Positions 7,761-17,367 are shown, numbered from the stretch's first letter. The stretch is DNA of 20,221 nucleotides from JBDTNQ01 sp039933635 (GCA_039933635.1 JBDTNQ010000080.1:1-20221); one strand, 5' to 3'. Numbers and translations: made by a program. Notes: a model not told the origin generated them from the letters alone.

Positions 7761-10025
7761 GTGAAGCGGACGTCACGACACTACGCGTTCGGCTCCTACG
7801 TCATCGATGGGCTCCGCGGAGTGCTGTGGGAAGGCGCCACCGCGGTTCCGTTGACGCCCCGCGTCTTCGACCTGCTCGTCGCGCTGGTCGAACAGCACGG
7901 CGAGGTTCTGGAGAAGGACGAAATCATCCGCAAGGTCTGGGGCGATGCCATCGTCGAGGAGAACAACCTCGCGCGTCACATCAGCACGCTCCGGAAGGCG
8001 CTCCACGAACGGCCAGGACAGCGCGACTTCATCGCCACCATCCCCGGCGTCGGCTACAGGTTCGTGGCCGAGGTCCTTGAGCTTGAGAAGCTCCCGCCGG
8101 ACCTGACACACGCCCCACTCAAGAAGGCTGTTGAGTCACCGGCCAGCGTGGCGGCGACGGTCGTCCCTGCGCCCGTCTCGTCGCCGCGCCGATCGCCGTG
8201 GGCGGCCGCCGCCGTGGTCGTGATGCTCGCCGCGGCTGGCATGACCGCGTCGCGGTGGTGGTCCAGTCCGGAGCGCCCCGCGCAGCGCGCGCTCACCGAA
8301 CTCACGTACGGGCCCGGCCTCCAACGCGAACCGGCGTGGTCGCCCGATGGCCGGTTCCTGGCGTTTGCGTCCGACCGCAATGGCAACTCGGATATCTGGG
8401 TGCAGAACGTCGAGGATGGATCGGCCAATGCCGTGACGACCTCACCGGATCAGGAATCGCAACCGGATTGGTCACCCGACGGTCAATGGCTGGTGTTTCG
8501 TTCAGAACGCGAGGGTGGGGGCCTCTACGTCATCCCGGCCCTGGGCGGCGAGCCACGCCGGGTCGCCGCATTTGGTTCGCGCCCGCGCTGGTCACCAAAG
8601 GGGGATCAGATCCTGTTCTCCTATGCGTCCCCCACGACGGGCGGGGGGCTGAAGATGTTCGTGGTCGACCGCGCCGGGTCGAACCCGCACGTCATCGGGA
8701 GCGAGGCCCTTGGGGACTTCAATACGCTGAGTGCCGCGTGGCATCCAGACGGGCGGGTGTCGTTCTGGGGCCAGCGCGAACGCAACGGCGGATGGGAATT
8801 CGCCACCGTATCGCTCACGACCGGCCGGGCGGATCAGTCAGCCATTGGTGACGATACACGCGCGATGTTTTCGCGTGACCGATTGGAACTATCGGCCTTC
8901 ACATGGGCGCAGTCGGCGCGCTTCCTCTATTTCGAGGGCCAGTCGAAGGCCGTCCGGAGTCTCTGGCGTGTGGCTGTCGATCCGGCGACGCTGGCCTGGC
9001 AGGGTGAACCGGAACGTCTCACGACGGGCCCGGGCACAGACGGCGGCGCTGCCGTGTCCCGCGATGGCAATCGCCTCGCCTTCGGCGTGGCCAGCGGCCG
9101 CTCCGTGGTCTGGTCCTTTCCGTTCGATCCGGTCGCGGCTCGAGTGACAGGTTCGGGCATCGCGCTCACGTCAGGCGATCCGCAGGAACGCGGCGTCGAC
9201 GTGTGGATGGACGGCCAGCGTCTGGTCTATCTTGCGTCCCGCAATGACCGCCAGGAAATGTGGGAGCGCTCGAACGACGCGCAACCGCAGTTGCTGCTTG
9301 CCACGACGGACTCGACGCGGTCTCCTCCGCGCTGGTCGCCCGACGGCACGCGGATCGCGTACCACCGGCGGCCGAAACCGCCGGGCAGTCTGAGCGATGG
9401 CACCGTGGCAGTCTTCACGCTGGGCGACAAGCACGAGGAGCTGCTCGTGACGCCTCGCACGGGCGAAGTGGTGCCGTCGGACTGGTCGTCCGACGGTCGC
9501 CGGCTGCTGACCCGCTGCCGGCTCCGCGCGCAGGATCGATCGGGGACCTGCATCATGCCGGTCTCTGGCTCACCTGCCGAGATCCGGCTGCTCTCGTCGA
9601 GCGAGCGCCTCGACATGATGCAGCAGCGGTTCTCGCCCAACCAGCGATGGATCAGCTTCATCGCCGTGGCGCCAGGCGATCACAGCGTCGCGACAATTTA
9701 CGTGATGCCGGCGACCGGCGGCGAGTGGACGCCCATCACCGATGGCGCGTCGTACGACGACAAGCCGCGCTGGTCACCTGACGGCAGGACGCTCTACTTC
9801 ATTTCCAACCGCGAAGGACGTTCCAACGTCTGGGCTCAGCGGTTCGACGCGGGCGTCGGCCGCCCCATCGACCCTCCGTTTCGGGTCACGTCATTCGATC
9901 AGGGCCGGCAGACCATCACGCCGTACATCGAGCAGTTGACGATGAGCGTGACGAAGTCTCGCCTGGTGCTGCCGATGTACGAAGCGACCGGCCAGATCTG
10001 GATTCTGGACCGCGTCGACCGCTAG
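7761..10025 (+). CDS. CadC-like membrane winged-helix regulator with TolB/PD40 beta-propeller
   Basis: This 754-residue protein begins with an OmpR/PhoB-type winged helix at about 8-106: the LTPRVFDLLVALVEQHGEVL segment, a KVWGD turn, an ISTLRKAL recognition-helix region and the IATIPGVGYRF wing. A linker and one transmembrane helix at about 146-162 follow. The rest is a periplasmic beta-propeller with repeated PD40 motifs: WSPDGRFLAFASDR (193-206), then further WSPDG-like motifs through WSPDGRTLYFISNREG. In this architecture the DNA-binding head is cytosolic and the propeller is the putative sensor, with no phosphorelay. The start is GTG: an in-frame TAG at 7734-7736 excludes a much earlier start, and no ATG lies between. 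Only a weak GAGAA site precedes it. Because it is divergent from the receptor gene it may control that gene; this is inferred from position. Its stop lies 12 bases from the stop of the convergent hydrolase gene. Confidence 0.9.
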   Translation: MKRTSRHYAFGSYVIDGLRGVLWEGATAVPLTPRVFDLLVALVEQHGEVLEKDEIIRKVWGDAIVEENNLARHISTLRKALHERPGQRDFIATIPGVGYRFVAEVLELEKLPPDLTHAPLKKAVESPASVAATVVPAPVSSPRRSPWAAAAVVVMLAAAGMTASRWWSSPERPAQRALTELTYGPGLQREPAWSPDGRFLAFASDRNGNSDIWVQNVEDGSANAVTTSPDQESQPDWSPDGQWLVFRSEREGGGLYVIPALGGEPRRVAAFGSRPRWSPKGDQILFSYASPTTGGGLKMFVVDRAGSNPHVIGSEALGDFNTLSAAWHPDGRVSFWGQRERNGGWEFATVSLTTGRADQSAIGDDTRAMFSRDRLELSAFTWAQSARFLYFEGQSKAVRSLWRVAVDPATLAWQGEPERLTTGPGTDGGAAVSRDGNRLAFGVASGRSVVWSFPFDPVAARVTGSGIALTSGDPQERGVDVWMDGQRLVYLASRNDRQEMWERSNDAQPQLLLATTDSTRSPPRWSPDGTRIAYHRRPKPPGSLSDGTVAVFTLGDKHEELLVTPRTGEVVPSDWSSDGRRLLTRCRLRAQDRSGTCIMPVSGSPAEIRLLSSSERLDMMQQRFSPNQRWISFIAVAPGDHSVATIYVMPATGGEWTPITDGASYDDKPRWSPDGRTLYFISNREGRSNVWAQRFDAGVGRPIDPPFRVTSFDQGRQTITPYIEQLTMSVTKSRLVLPMYEATGQIWILDRVDR

Positions 10026-10037
10026 CCGCGCGTCGGG

Positions 10038-10928
<891 letters not shown>

Positions 10929-10934
10929 CCGCCG

Positions 10935-10940
10935 ATTCTA
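10935..10940 (-). promoter_or_regulatory. Possible -10 box giving a leaderless hydrolase mRNA
   Basis: On the minus strand this is TAGAAT, ending six bases before the ATG at 10928. A transcript starting about seven bases downstream would begin at or next to the start codon. That fits the absence of a Shine-Dalgarno sequence. No good -35 box was seen, so confidence is modest. Confidence 0.33.
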
Positions 10941-10976
10941 ACGCCAGGAACCAGCATTTCACCATGCAGGGCGGCA

Positions 10977-13535
10977 CTATCGCCACAGCCGCCGCAACGC
11001 CACGTCGAGCGGCCAGAGCACAAGGGCCAGGGCCAGGCACCACGGCGTGATCGCGTACCGTGTCACGCCCGATGCGAGCCTCGCGCGGCGCAAATCGTCC
11101 ACCGTTGGCCGGACCGATCCGCCCGTCTCCGCCGCGATCGTGGCCAGGCGCTGCTCGTCCGGCGGGCCGAACCGGTACTCGGCCGCAGGGTCGGTGGTGT
11201 GAATCCGCTCCATCGGATCTCCAGGAGACGGGCCGGTGACCGAAAGGAACAGTGGCGCGGTCGTCGGTGACAGCACCTGAGCTTCGTAGTGCCCGGGGCT
11301 CACCTGAATCAGCGGCAGCGTCGCGCGTTGATCCTCCCGGCGAATCTCGACCACGGGATTCAGCAGATCGCGAGGGCGACCGGTCTCGTCGTGCTCAGCG
11401 AGCGTGATCCGCAAGCCGGACGATCCCCGGCGTTCATCAGGTGCGACATCCAGTCTGGCCAGTGGCGCACGCGGCGTCGCCAGGGATCGCACGATGGCGG
11501 CCAATGCTGCTCCGAAGCCCGGCCACGCGATCCAGTCCTTCGTCCATCGTCCCTGCAGATCGGCAGCAAACATCGCGGTGCGGCCCAGTCCGGCGTGCCA
11601 GATCGACAGGAGCGGGTCGCCACGTGAGGTCCCAAGCAGTTCGATCGATTGCGACTTCCGGGTCACCACGTTACGGCCGCTGAGGGTCGGCACGTTCAGG
11701 CCGAGGCTGCCGAAGTACGCACCCTGGCGCGCAACGGGTCGAATCGACGAGTCGTCTTCGCCCGACGGGTTCGACGCGTTTCTGGCCTCCTTGACGAAGA
11801 TCTCGGGTATCTGGCTCGCGTTCTCGACGACGTAGCTGCGTCCGCCACCCCAGACCGCGAGATTCCTGAGCAGGGTGACGTCCGCTTCCGGTCCGAGCGC
11901 CACGGACGAGACCGTCATGCGCGCGTGCTTCATCTTGCCCACGAGGCCCTCGAAGTCTCTCGGGGCCGTCTGCCCGTCGGAGAGCAGGATGACGTGCTTC
12001 GCGCGCGCGCGGACGGCGGCGAGCGCGTCGTAGGCGTACTCCAGCGCCGGGTAGATCGCCGTCGGCCCGCTGGCCGTGATGCGGGCAATAGCGTCGTGCA
12101 GCGTGTTTCGGTTGTCGCGGACGCGGGCGAGCGGCACATTCCACTCGGCGTTGTCGTTGAAGCTCAGCACGCCGACCATCTGCGCAGGCGCGAGGGTGTT
12201 GGCTGCCGCCTCGGCCGCCGCCTTCGACAGGTCCATGGCCGCGCCGAACATGCTCCAGGAACGATCGAGCACGATGACGAGTGCGACCTCGGGTTCGTCA
12301 TCCCGATCGAACGTGACGGGCAGAATCCCCTCGAGATCCGAGTGCCGATATCCGGCGCGTGTCTGGTCGGCGCTCTCGCCAACGACCGCGTCTCCGCCGG
12401 CGAAGAGCAGGCCTCCTCCCGAATCCTGCACCCATGAGCCCAGCGCCGCCATCGCGCCCGGCGACAGCAGCGCGCGGGCCACATTGTTCAGAACCACGAC
12501 ATCGAATCGGCCAAGCGGTCCAGGCTGAGTCGGTAGCTCGCCAGGCCTTGCAACCGTCACGGTCATCCCCGCGTGCGCCAGAGCCGCGGGCGCAGGCGCG
12601 GCGTCACCGGATTCCGCCTGCACATACAGGACGCGCACCGGCGGGGCGACCATCACTTCGCGTGTGAAGGTGTCGTTCTCCTTCAACACGTCGCGATCGG
12701 TACGAATCGCGGCCTCCATCAGATGCGCGCCTGCCGTGGTCACGGGCACATCAAGGGACACGGTGGAGGTGCCAGCAGGGACAGTCGCGCGGCGGCTTGC
12801 CACGGTTCGGCCGCCCTCCCGCACCGAGACCTCCACGGCGGCGCTCGCCTGGGAGCCGATGATCACGTCCAATGCGGCGGGCGTGTTCGCTACGGGCATA
12901 CGAGGCACTCGAACGTCATCGATCCACGTGTCGCCGAGATTCTTCACGGACGCCGGCTCGACGAACACGGGCACGCGCGCCGCGGCCAGTCGCCTCGTGG
13001 CCCGATCACTATCACCGGCCGTCTGACGGCCATCGGACAACAGCACGATTCGACCGCTGGCCGTCGGCTCGATCTCGGCCTGCGCGGCAAGCAATGCCTG
13101 TTCGAGGTCGGTCCCGGCCGGACGGACCTCGCGGCTCACATCGTCTGGAACCGAGCGCTGCGCTGCCATCGTTCGCAGAGCAGCCGTATCGGAAATGGCC
13201 GTCGTGCCGCCGGCGAATAACAGGATTCGCGAATCATCCGGGCGCGCGCCCGTGGTGAGCCGATCGATCACGTCCGCGGCGTGTGCCCAGGCGCTGCTCG
13301 CAATGCTGTCGGAAACATCGACCAGATAGACAACGGCGGTGCGGGAAGACGGCCACGACAGGACCGGCTGCGTGAGCGCGGCCACGAGCGTCGCCAAAAG
13401 CAGCGAGCGCACGGCGACATGCGGCAGACCGTGATGTGTGCGCTGCGCGAGCACTCGGTTCGAAGCGAGCAGCCACGCCACTGGAACGATCGCGAGCAGC
13501 CACCACGCCGATGGAGTGTCGAATGCGAGGGTCAC
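10977..13535 (-). CDS. Membrane protein with two VWA domains and a glutamine-amidotransferase-like domain
   Basis: This 852-residue protein has two N-terminal transmembrane helices (about 10-24 and 38-58). A first VWA domain (about 67-192) has a MIDAS D73-x-S-x-S77 and LLSDG. A beta-sandwich-like region spans about 200-295. A class-I glutamine-amidotransferase-like Rossmann segment (about 300-410) contains FDVVVLNNV and GGGLLFAGGD. A second VWA domain (about 417-560) has D424-x-S-x-S428, T492 and D520 in LLSDG. The C-terminal region contains a GRTAMFAADLQGRW stretch and a last transmembrane helix at about 830-846. Both metal sites look intact. The family is a membrane scaffold of Bat/VWA operons whose partner is unknown. 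The start is GTG, one base after the TGA of the BatA-type gene, so translation is probably coupled. No conserved amidotransferase triad was recognised, so that domain is probably not catalytic. Confidence 0.88.
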   Translation of the reverse strand: MTLAFDTPSAWWLLAIVPVAWLLASNRVLAQRTHHGLPHVAVRSLLLATLVAALTQPVLSWPSSRTAVVYLVDVSDSIASSAWAHAADVIDRLTTGARPDDSRILLFAGGTTAISDTAALRTMAAQRSVPDDVSREVRPAGTDLEQALLAAQAEIEPTASGRIVLLSDGRQTAGDSDRATRRLAAARVPVFVEPASVKNLGDTWIDDVRVPRMPVANTPAALDVIIGSQASAAVEVSVREGGRTVASRRATVPAGTSTVSLDVPVTTAGAHLMEAAIRTDRDVLKENDTFTREVMVAPPVRVLYVQAESGDAAPAPAALAHAGMTVTVARPGELPTQPGPLGRFDVVVLNNVARALLSPGAMAALGSWVQDSGGGLLFAGGDAVVGESADQTRAGYRHSDLEGILPVTFDRDDEPEVALVIVLDRSWSMFGAAMDLSKAAAEAAANTLAPAQMVGVLSFNDNAEWNVPLARVRDNRNTLHDAIARITASGPTAIYPALEYAYDALAAVRARAKHVILLSDGQTAPRDFEGLVGKMKHARMTVSSVALGPEADVTLLRNLAVWGGGRSYVVENASQIPEIFVKEARNASNPSGEDDSSIRPVARQGAYFGSLGLNVPTLSGRNVVTRKSQSIELLGTSRGDPLLSIWHAGLGRTAMFAADLQGRWTKDWIAWPGFGAALAAIVRSLATPRAPLARLDVAPDERRGSSGLRITLAEHDETGRPRDLLNPVVEIRREDQRATLPLIQVSPGHYEAQVLSPTTAPLFLSVTGPSPGDPMERIHTTDPAAEYRFGPPDEQRLATIAAETGGSVRPTVDDLRRARLASGVTRYAITPWCLALALVLWPLDVALRRLWR

Positions 13536-13536
13536 G

Positions 13537-15291
13537 TCAGACGGTCACTCGGCGAAGCCACGTCACCCACTCGATCGCCGCGAGCGCGAGCGCGCTCCAC
13601 GCGGCAATCGTCCACCACGGAGGCAGCCGCGCGGACTCGACCTGGGCAGCAGTCATCGCGGGAGGCACGCCGCTGACCTGCAGATTGGATCGCAACGGAT
13701 CGTCGAGTGCCACGGTCATCACGCGAGACGATCCGCCCGTGTCGATGCGGTACAAACCCGGCGCGTTCAGACGCGCGGTGATGGAGTTTCCGCTTCGGCT
13801 GACGGGCACGGACTGTCCTGTGGGCGCGGTCACGCTGCTGGTGGCGGCCGGCAAGGCCACTGGGCCCATCGATCGGTGCACGCCGCGTTCCGGCCGTCCC
13901 AGCCAGTCAATCGCGTTGGCGATCAGAATCGGGAACGCCGACGTCGACCCGATGTTGGAGTCGGCCGTCGAGAACCCGATCACAACGAGGCGCCCCGCCG
14001 CGCCGTCGTCCACGCTCACGAGTGGCGTGCCCTCTCGCGACCGCGCGATCGGCCGGAGTGCGGGCCGATCGAATGCCACCGCTTTCTGCAGCCGGACGAA
14101 CTCCGTGTCGACGCCGTCCAGAATCTCGTGCGTCCTCTCCGGCTGCCACGACGGATTCGCCTCCTGTCGCGCAACCTTGCCGATCCAGGACGATCCTGGC
14201 GGCTCGATCACCAACGCGGCAGTCGGCGGCGCGGGCGGCAGCCAGCGGTCGAAGACCCAGACATCCGCTGCGGCTGTCGCATACGCGGAGGCATCCACGA
14301 TCGAAACTCCAAGGCTCGCATCGTGGGCCAGCAGACCCGGCAACAGGCTGCCCTCTCCGACGATGCCAACTCGGAGCGGTTGGGCCGACCACAGCCACGA
14401 CACCGCGTCGTCGTCGATATCGAGCGCGTTTTCGCCGGCCGAGATGTGCAGGCGGAAGCGCGCGTCTCCGGCGGACACGACGGGAATGACGTCCCGGAAG
14501 GTCTCGCCCGCGCCGATTTGCACAACGCGCGTGACGAGTACGTCAGCGGCCCGCGTGACCGTCATGCGAACAGCCTGAGCGGCGCCGGCGAAGTTCGTGA
14601 CTGCGAGGTATGCCTCGGCTCGATCCTGCGATGGGGTGATCGGCTGGACGTCGAACGCGGTGACGGCCACGTTCGTGGCCGGCGTGAAGACGGAGTCCAC
14701 AACGACGCCGACGTCGGTCGCGCGCGGCACTGCGCCGTCGGTCAGGAAGTGCACGTCGCGCGCGCCAGCCACGCGCGGCCAGGCCCCATCAGACCCGCCA
14801 CTCGGCATCAACTGGTCGAGCGCGAGCGTCACGCGCGCGGTATCACGAGTCGGACCGGCGACGACGCCCTCGGCCGTGGTCGCGATGGCGATCTCGCGGC
14901 CGTCGGCGGCTGCGATCATCGTTCTCGCGCGCTCGACCGCCAGGGCCCATCGCGTACGGCCAGACGGCGTGCGCGCGCCCATGGACCAGGAGGAGTCCAG
15001 CACGATGACCAGCCGGCCCTGCGTCGAGCCGTTCGAGTGTGCGACCGGCTTCGACAGCGCCAGAGCGATCGCCGCCGCGATTGCCGCGGTGAGCACGAGC
15101 GAGACCGCGCGCCGGATGCGAGCCCACCACGACGCCGCCTTCGGCGCGTCCAGCACGGTGCGCCACGGCAGCAGCGACGCCACGTGGTGCGTGATGCGGC
15201 GCGGCGGAATCAGGAACGAGCCGACCGCAGCGGCCATGGCCGCCACGAGGAGACTCCACGCGAGCCACGCCGGAAAGGAGAGAAACGTCAT
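13537..15291 (-). CDS. BatA-type VWA membrane protein
   Basis: This 584-residue protein starts with the BatA (aerotolerance-type) N-terminal domain: helix 8-28, then PPRRITHHVASLLPWR with a basic loop, and a second helix at about 62-80. A VWA domain (about 93-215) has MIDAS D99-x-S-x-S103-M and LTDG with D185. A beta-rich periplasmic part follows. Near residues 455-485 the phrase containing FSTADSNIGSTSAFPILIANAIDWLG matches the conserved segment of this family. A C-terminal helix lies at about 557-575. In Bat operons such proteins form VWA membrane complexes, usually served by a MoxR ATPase. Its ATG overlaps the preceding gene's stop as ATGA and its TGA lies one base before the double-VWA gene. 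The three therefore form one translationally coupled unit. Confidence 0.88.
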   Translation of the reverse strand: MTFLSFPAWLAWSLLVAAMAAAVGSFLIPPRRITHHVASLLPWRTVLDAPKAASWWARIRRAVSLVLTAAIAAAIALALSKPVAHSNGSTQGRLVIVLDSSWSMGARTPSGRTRWALAVERARTMIAAADGREIAIATTAEGVVAGPTRDTARVTLALDQLMPSGGSDGAWPRVAGARDVHFLTDGAVPRATDVGVVVDSVFTPATNVAVTAFDVQPITPSQDRAEAYLAVTNFAGAAQAVRMTVTRAADVLVTRVVQIGAGETFRDVIPVVSAGDARFRLHISAGENALDIDDDAVSWLWSAQPLRVGIVGEGSLLPGLLAHDASLGVSIVDASAYATAAADVWVFDRWLPPAPPTAALVIEPPGSSWIGKVARQEANPSWQPERTHEILDGVDTEFVRLQKAVAFDRPALRPIARSREGTPLVSVDDGAAGRLVVIGFSTADSNIGSTSAFPILIANAIDWLGRPERGVHRSMGPVALPAATSSVTAPTGQSVPVSRSGNSITARLNAPGLYRIDTGGSSRVMTVALDDPLRSNLQVSGVPPAMTAAQVESARLPPWWTIAAWSALALAAIEWVTWLRRVTV

Positions 15292-16670
15292 TCCGGCCGG
15301 GGCGCCTTGTCGGCCGGCCGCACGAAGAGCTCATGCACGAGGGCACGCCGGTCCTCCGGAATGGCCGGCGGCTGACTCCCCCGCCCGCGTTCGTACGTGA
15401 CAGTCGAACTCGTTTGGCGTCCGGCCCCCGACGATGACTCGTTGTCGGCCGCGCGGCGCACGCCGGTCGGAGAGGCATCAGTGATATCGCTGCTGGCGCG
15501 GACGATCTCCTGGCGAAGCGCCATCGTCAGGGCTGCCGGGCGCGACGGCGCGGACGCGCCGGCCGCCGGTTTCTGTGCGCCGTCACCATCGGCCTGCTGA
15601 CGACCGAACAGCAGCGACGAGAACCCCGCGGTCTGGCCGCGGGCCTGCCCGAGGACGGCCGCACCGTCGACGCCGCCCTTGTCGATGCCGCCCTTGCCCG
15701 GCGTCCCTTCCCGCGCATCCTCACGCGGACTCTGCGGAACACTGTCGTGGCTGGACGCCGCGGGCTCGCCGTCCCGACGCGACGGCCGGGCGGCGGAGGC
15801 CCTCGAGAGGGCATCCTGATAGGCCCACTCGAGCGCCCAGGGATTCACGAGGGCCTGCGTCCGCTCGTCGTCGTCCGCGGCGTCGTCCTGGGAGGGGCCG
15901 CTCCAGTCGCCGATCGGGCGGTCAGTCTTCGTGTCCTTGAACAGCGCATCGAGCTGGTTCTTCGCCGCCGGATCGGACTTCGCCAGATCGAGCGCGCGGC
16001 CGACAGCGGCGAGGGATTCGGTCGACGGCACGCGGCCCGCCTTCATCTCGCGAATGCCTTGCGTCAACGCCGGCAGGTTCACGGTCAGGACCGCGCTGCG
16101 CTCGGGCTGCGATGGCGACGTGGTCTGTACGGCGTCCGCCGGTCGGATGGGAACGCGCGCGCCTGGTGCGGGCCAGCGAAGGGACACGAACATCGCCATC
16201 ACGAGCGCGCAGGCGGCCAGCCATCGGCGCCGGTCGAACGGTGAGGCGTACACCGCCCGCCAATCAAGGCCGTCGACCCGTTTCGCCGCGTCGGAGATGT
16301 GAAACGCGAGCCATCGGGGGTCGTGAGCCGGCCGCGAGGGTGCGGTAGCGAGGAACCACCAGGCGCTGCGCAACGCGCCGTCGAGACCGGCGGCGCGATC
16401 CAATTCTGCCGCCACGCGATCGACCACCGCGCGCCTGACGCGCGCCTGCAGGAACGCCAGTCCTGCCAGCGTCGAGGCGACGGCAAGAAACGACGGTCCC
16501 AGCCATCGCGGACCACGGATTACGACGGCGAGCACCGTCATCGAACAGGCGAGTGCGGTGACCGGCACGGCGAGGCGCGTCACCGCGCGAGCAACGATCG
16601 ACGTCCGTCTCGCACGGTCGCCCAGGACCGCGGCACGCTGGATCAGGTCACTCGCCGCGTGTTCTTCCAT
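15288..16670 (-). CDS. Multi-pass membrane protein of the VWA operon, function unknown
   Basis: This protein has 460 residues if it starts at ATG 16670. An in-frame ATG at 16742 would add 24 residues rich in Arg, Pro and Gly; neither has a clear ribosome site. The later start is preferred because the protein then opens with a helical segment (EEHAASDLIQRAAVLGDRAR) ahead of the first membrane helix. Three transmembrane helices are visible (about 32-51, 57-75, 149-165). Between the second and third lies a helical cytosolic part rich in Arg. After 170 comes a large, mostly disordered Ser/Pro/Gly/Asp-rich region with a helical island at about 190-245. The C-terminus ends in RALVHELFVRP. I cannot assign a family with confidence. 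Position as first gene of the VWA operon, with a four-base ATGA overlap to the BatA-type gene, suggests it is a structural subunit of the same complex. Confidence 0.75.
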   Translation of the reverse strand: MEEHAASDLIQRAAVLGDRARRTSIVARAVTRLAVPVTALACSMTVLAVVIRGPRWLGPSFLAVASTLAGLAFLQARVRRAVVDRVAAELDRAAGLDGALRSAWWFLATAPSRPAHDPRWLAFHISDAAKRVDGLDWRAVYASPFDRRRWLAACALVMAMFVSLRWPAPGARVPIRPADAVQTTSPSQPERSAVLTVNLPALTQGIREMKAGRVPSTESLAAVGRALDLAKSDPAAKNQLDALFKDTKTDRPIGDWSGPSQDDAADDDERTQALVNPWALEWAYQDALSRASAARPSRRDGEPAASSHDSVPQSPREDAREGTPGKGGIDKGGVDGAAVLGQARGQTAGFSSLLFGRQQADGDGAQKPAAGASAPSRPAALTMALRQEIVRASSDITDASPTGVRRAADNESSSGAGRQTSSTVTYERGRGSQPPAIPEDRRALVHELFVRPADKAPRPE

Positions 16671-16801
16671 CTTTTGGCCTGAGGCCGACACGATACCACT
16701 GGGTCCCTCCGGGCCGGCAAAGCGGCGAGGCCGCGCAGGCATGTCGGTCGCGGGAGCACAAACGGGCGCGATATAATTCGCGCGCGTACGGTGTGACGAG
16801 T
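16671..16801. other. Divergent intergenic region between VWA operon and cytochrome genes
   Basis: This 131-base region carries the promoter of the plus-strand cytochrome/HhH gene (TATAAT at 16772-16777) and should carry the minus-strand promoter of the VWA operon. No clear minus-strand boxes were found. If the upstream ATG at 16742 is the real start of the minus-strand gene, the region shrinks to 59 bases. Confidence 0.5.
16772..16777 (+). promoter_or_regulatory. Consensus -10 box before the cytochrome/HhH gene
   Basis: A perfect TATAAT in an otherwise GC-rich region lies 24 bases before the ATG at 16802. It predicts a leader of about 18 bases. No TTGACA-like -35 box is present at 16-18 base spacing, so either the match is fortuitous or the promoter depends on an activator. 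Confidence 0.45.
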
Positions 16802-17293
16802 ATGAAGAACTGGACAGTGTTGGCTCTCAGCGTTCCGACCACGATTTTTCTCGCGTCGTTCATCCTGACGGCTGCTCCGGCGGCTCAGTCAGAAACGGCC
16901 CCGCCGGCCGGCACCGCGGCCGACCCGGCAGTGGGGCTGTACGAGCGGACGTGCGGTGAATGTCACGACTCGGTCCGCATCGTCTCGAAGCGCCGCACGA
17001 AGGATGAATGGCAGGATGTCATCAACAAGATGATCGAAGAGGGCGCGACCGCGTCGGGCAAGGAATTCGAGACGATTTTCGCGTTCCTCCTGCGCAATTA
17101 CGGCAAGGTCTACCTCAACAGCGCGCCCCCCGACCAGATTGCCACGATTCTGACGCTTCCTCGGAAGGATGCGGACGCGATCGTCGCCTATCGGACCGCC
17201 AACGGGGCGTTCGCGGACCTCGACGCCATCAAGAAGGTGCCCGGCATCGACGTCAAAGTGATCGAGGACCACAAGGACGCGATCGCGTTCTGA
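16802..17293 (+). CDS. Exported monoheme cytochrome c / helix-hairpin-helix fusion protein
   Basis: This 163-residue protein has a signal peptide (about 1-28, ending PAAQS). A single heme site C51-G-E-C54-H55 is followed by SVRIVSKRRTKDEWQDVINKM, a pattern resembling the heme domain of the quinohemoprotein amine dehydrogenase type. From about 110 to 160 there is a ComEA-like helix-hairpin-helix: ILTLPRKDADAIVAYR, then GAFADLDAIKKVPGID and VIEDHKD. HhH domains are usually DNA- or protein-binding, so in the periplasm this one is more likely a protein-contact module. The ATG at 16802 is chosen over the in-frame GTG at 16793 because the signal peptide begins with MKNW and the -10 spacing fits. 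It is followed 86 bases later by the diheme cytochrome gene and may feed or receive electrons in the same chain. Confidence 0.85.
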   Translation: MKNWTVLALSVPTTIFLASFILTAAPAAQSETAPPAGTAADPAVGLYERTCGECHDSVRIVSKRRTKDEWQDVINKMIEEGATASGKEFETIFAFLLRNYGKVYLNSAPPDQIATILTLPRKDADAIVAYRTANGAFADLDAIKKVPGIDVKVIEDHKDAIAF

Positions 17294-17362
17294 CCCGAAT
17301 CTTCACAACTCTCCAGTTGCGGCGTTGCGAGCCAGCGACTATCGTTTAGCTCCCGTCCAACC

Positions 17363-17367
17363 GGAGG
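17363..17367 (+). promoter_or_regulatory. Ribosome binding site of the diheme cytochrome gene
   Basis: GGAGG lies 12 bases before the ATG at 17380, a slightly long spacing. The 86-base spacer holding it shows no convincing terminator or promoter, so read-through from the cytochrome/HhH gene is plausible. Confidence 0.5.

Noticed and set aside
13438..15375. 645-codon plus-strand open frame across the BatA-type gene
   Set aside because: It is Arg-rich shadow sequence. The minus strand carries an intact VWA metal site and membrane helices.
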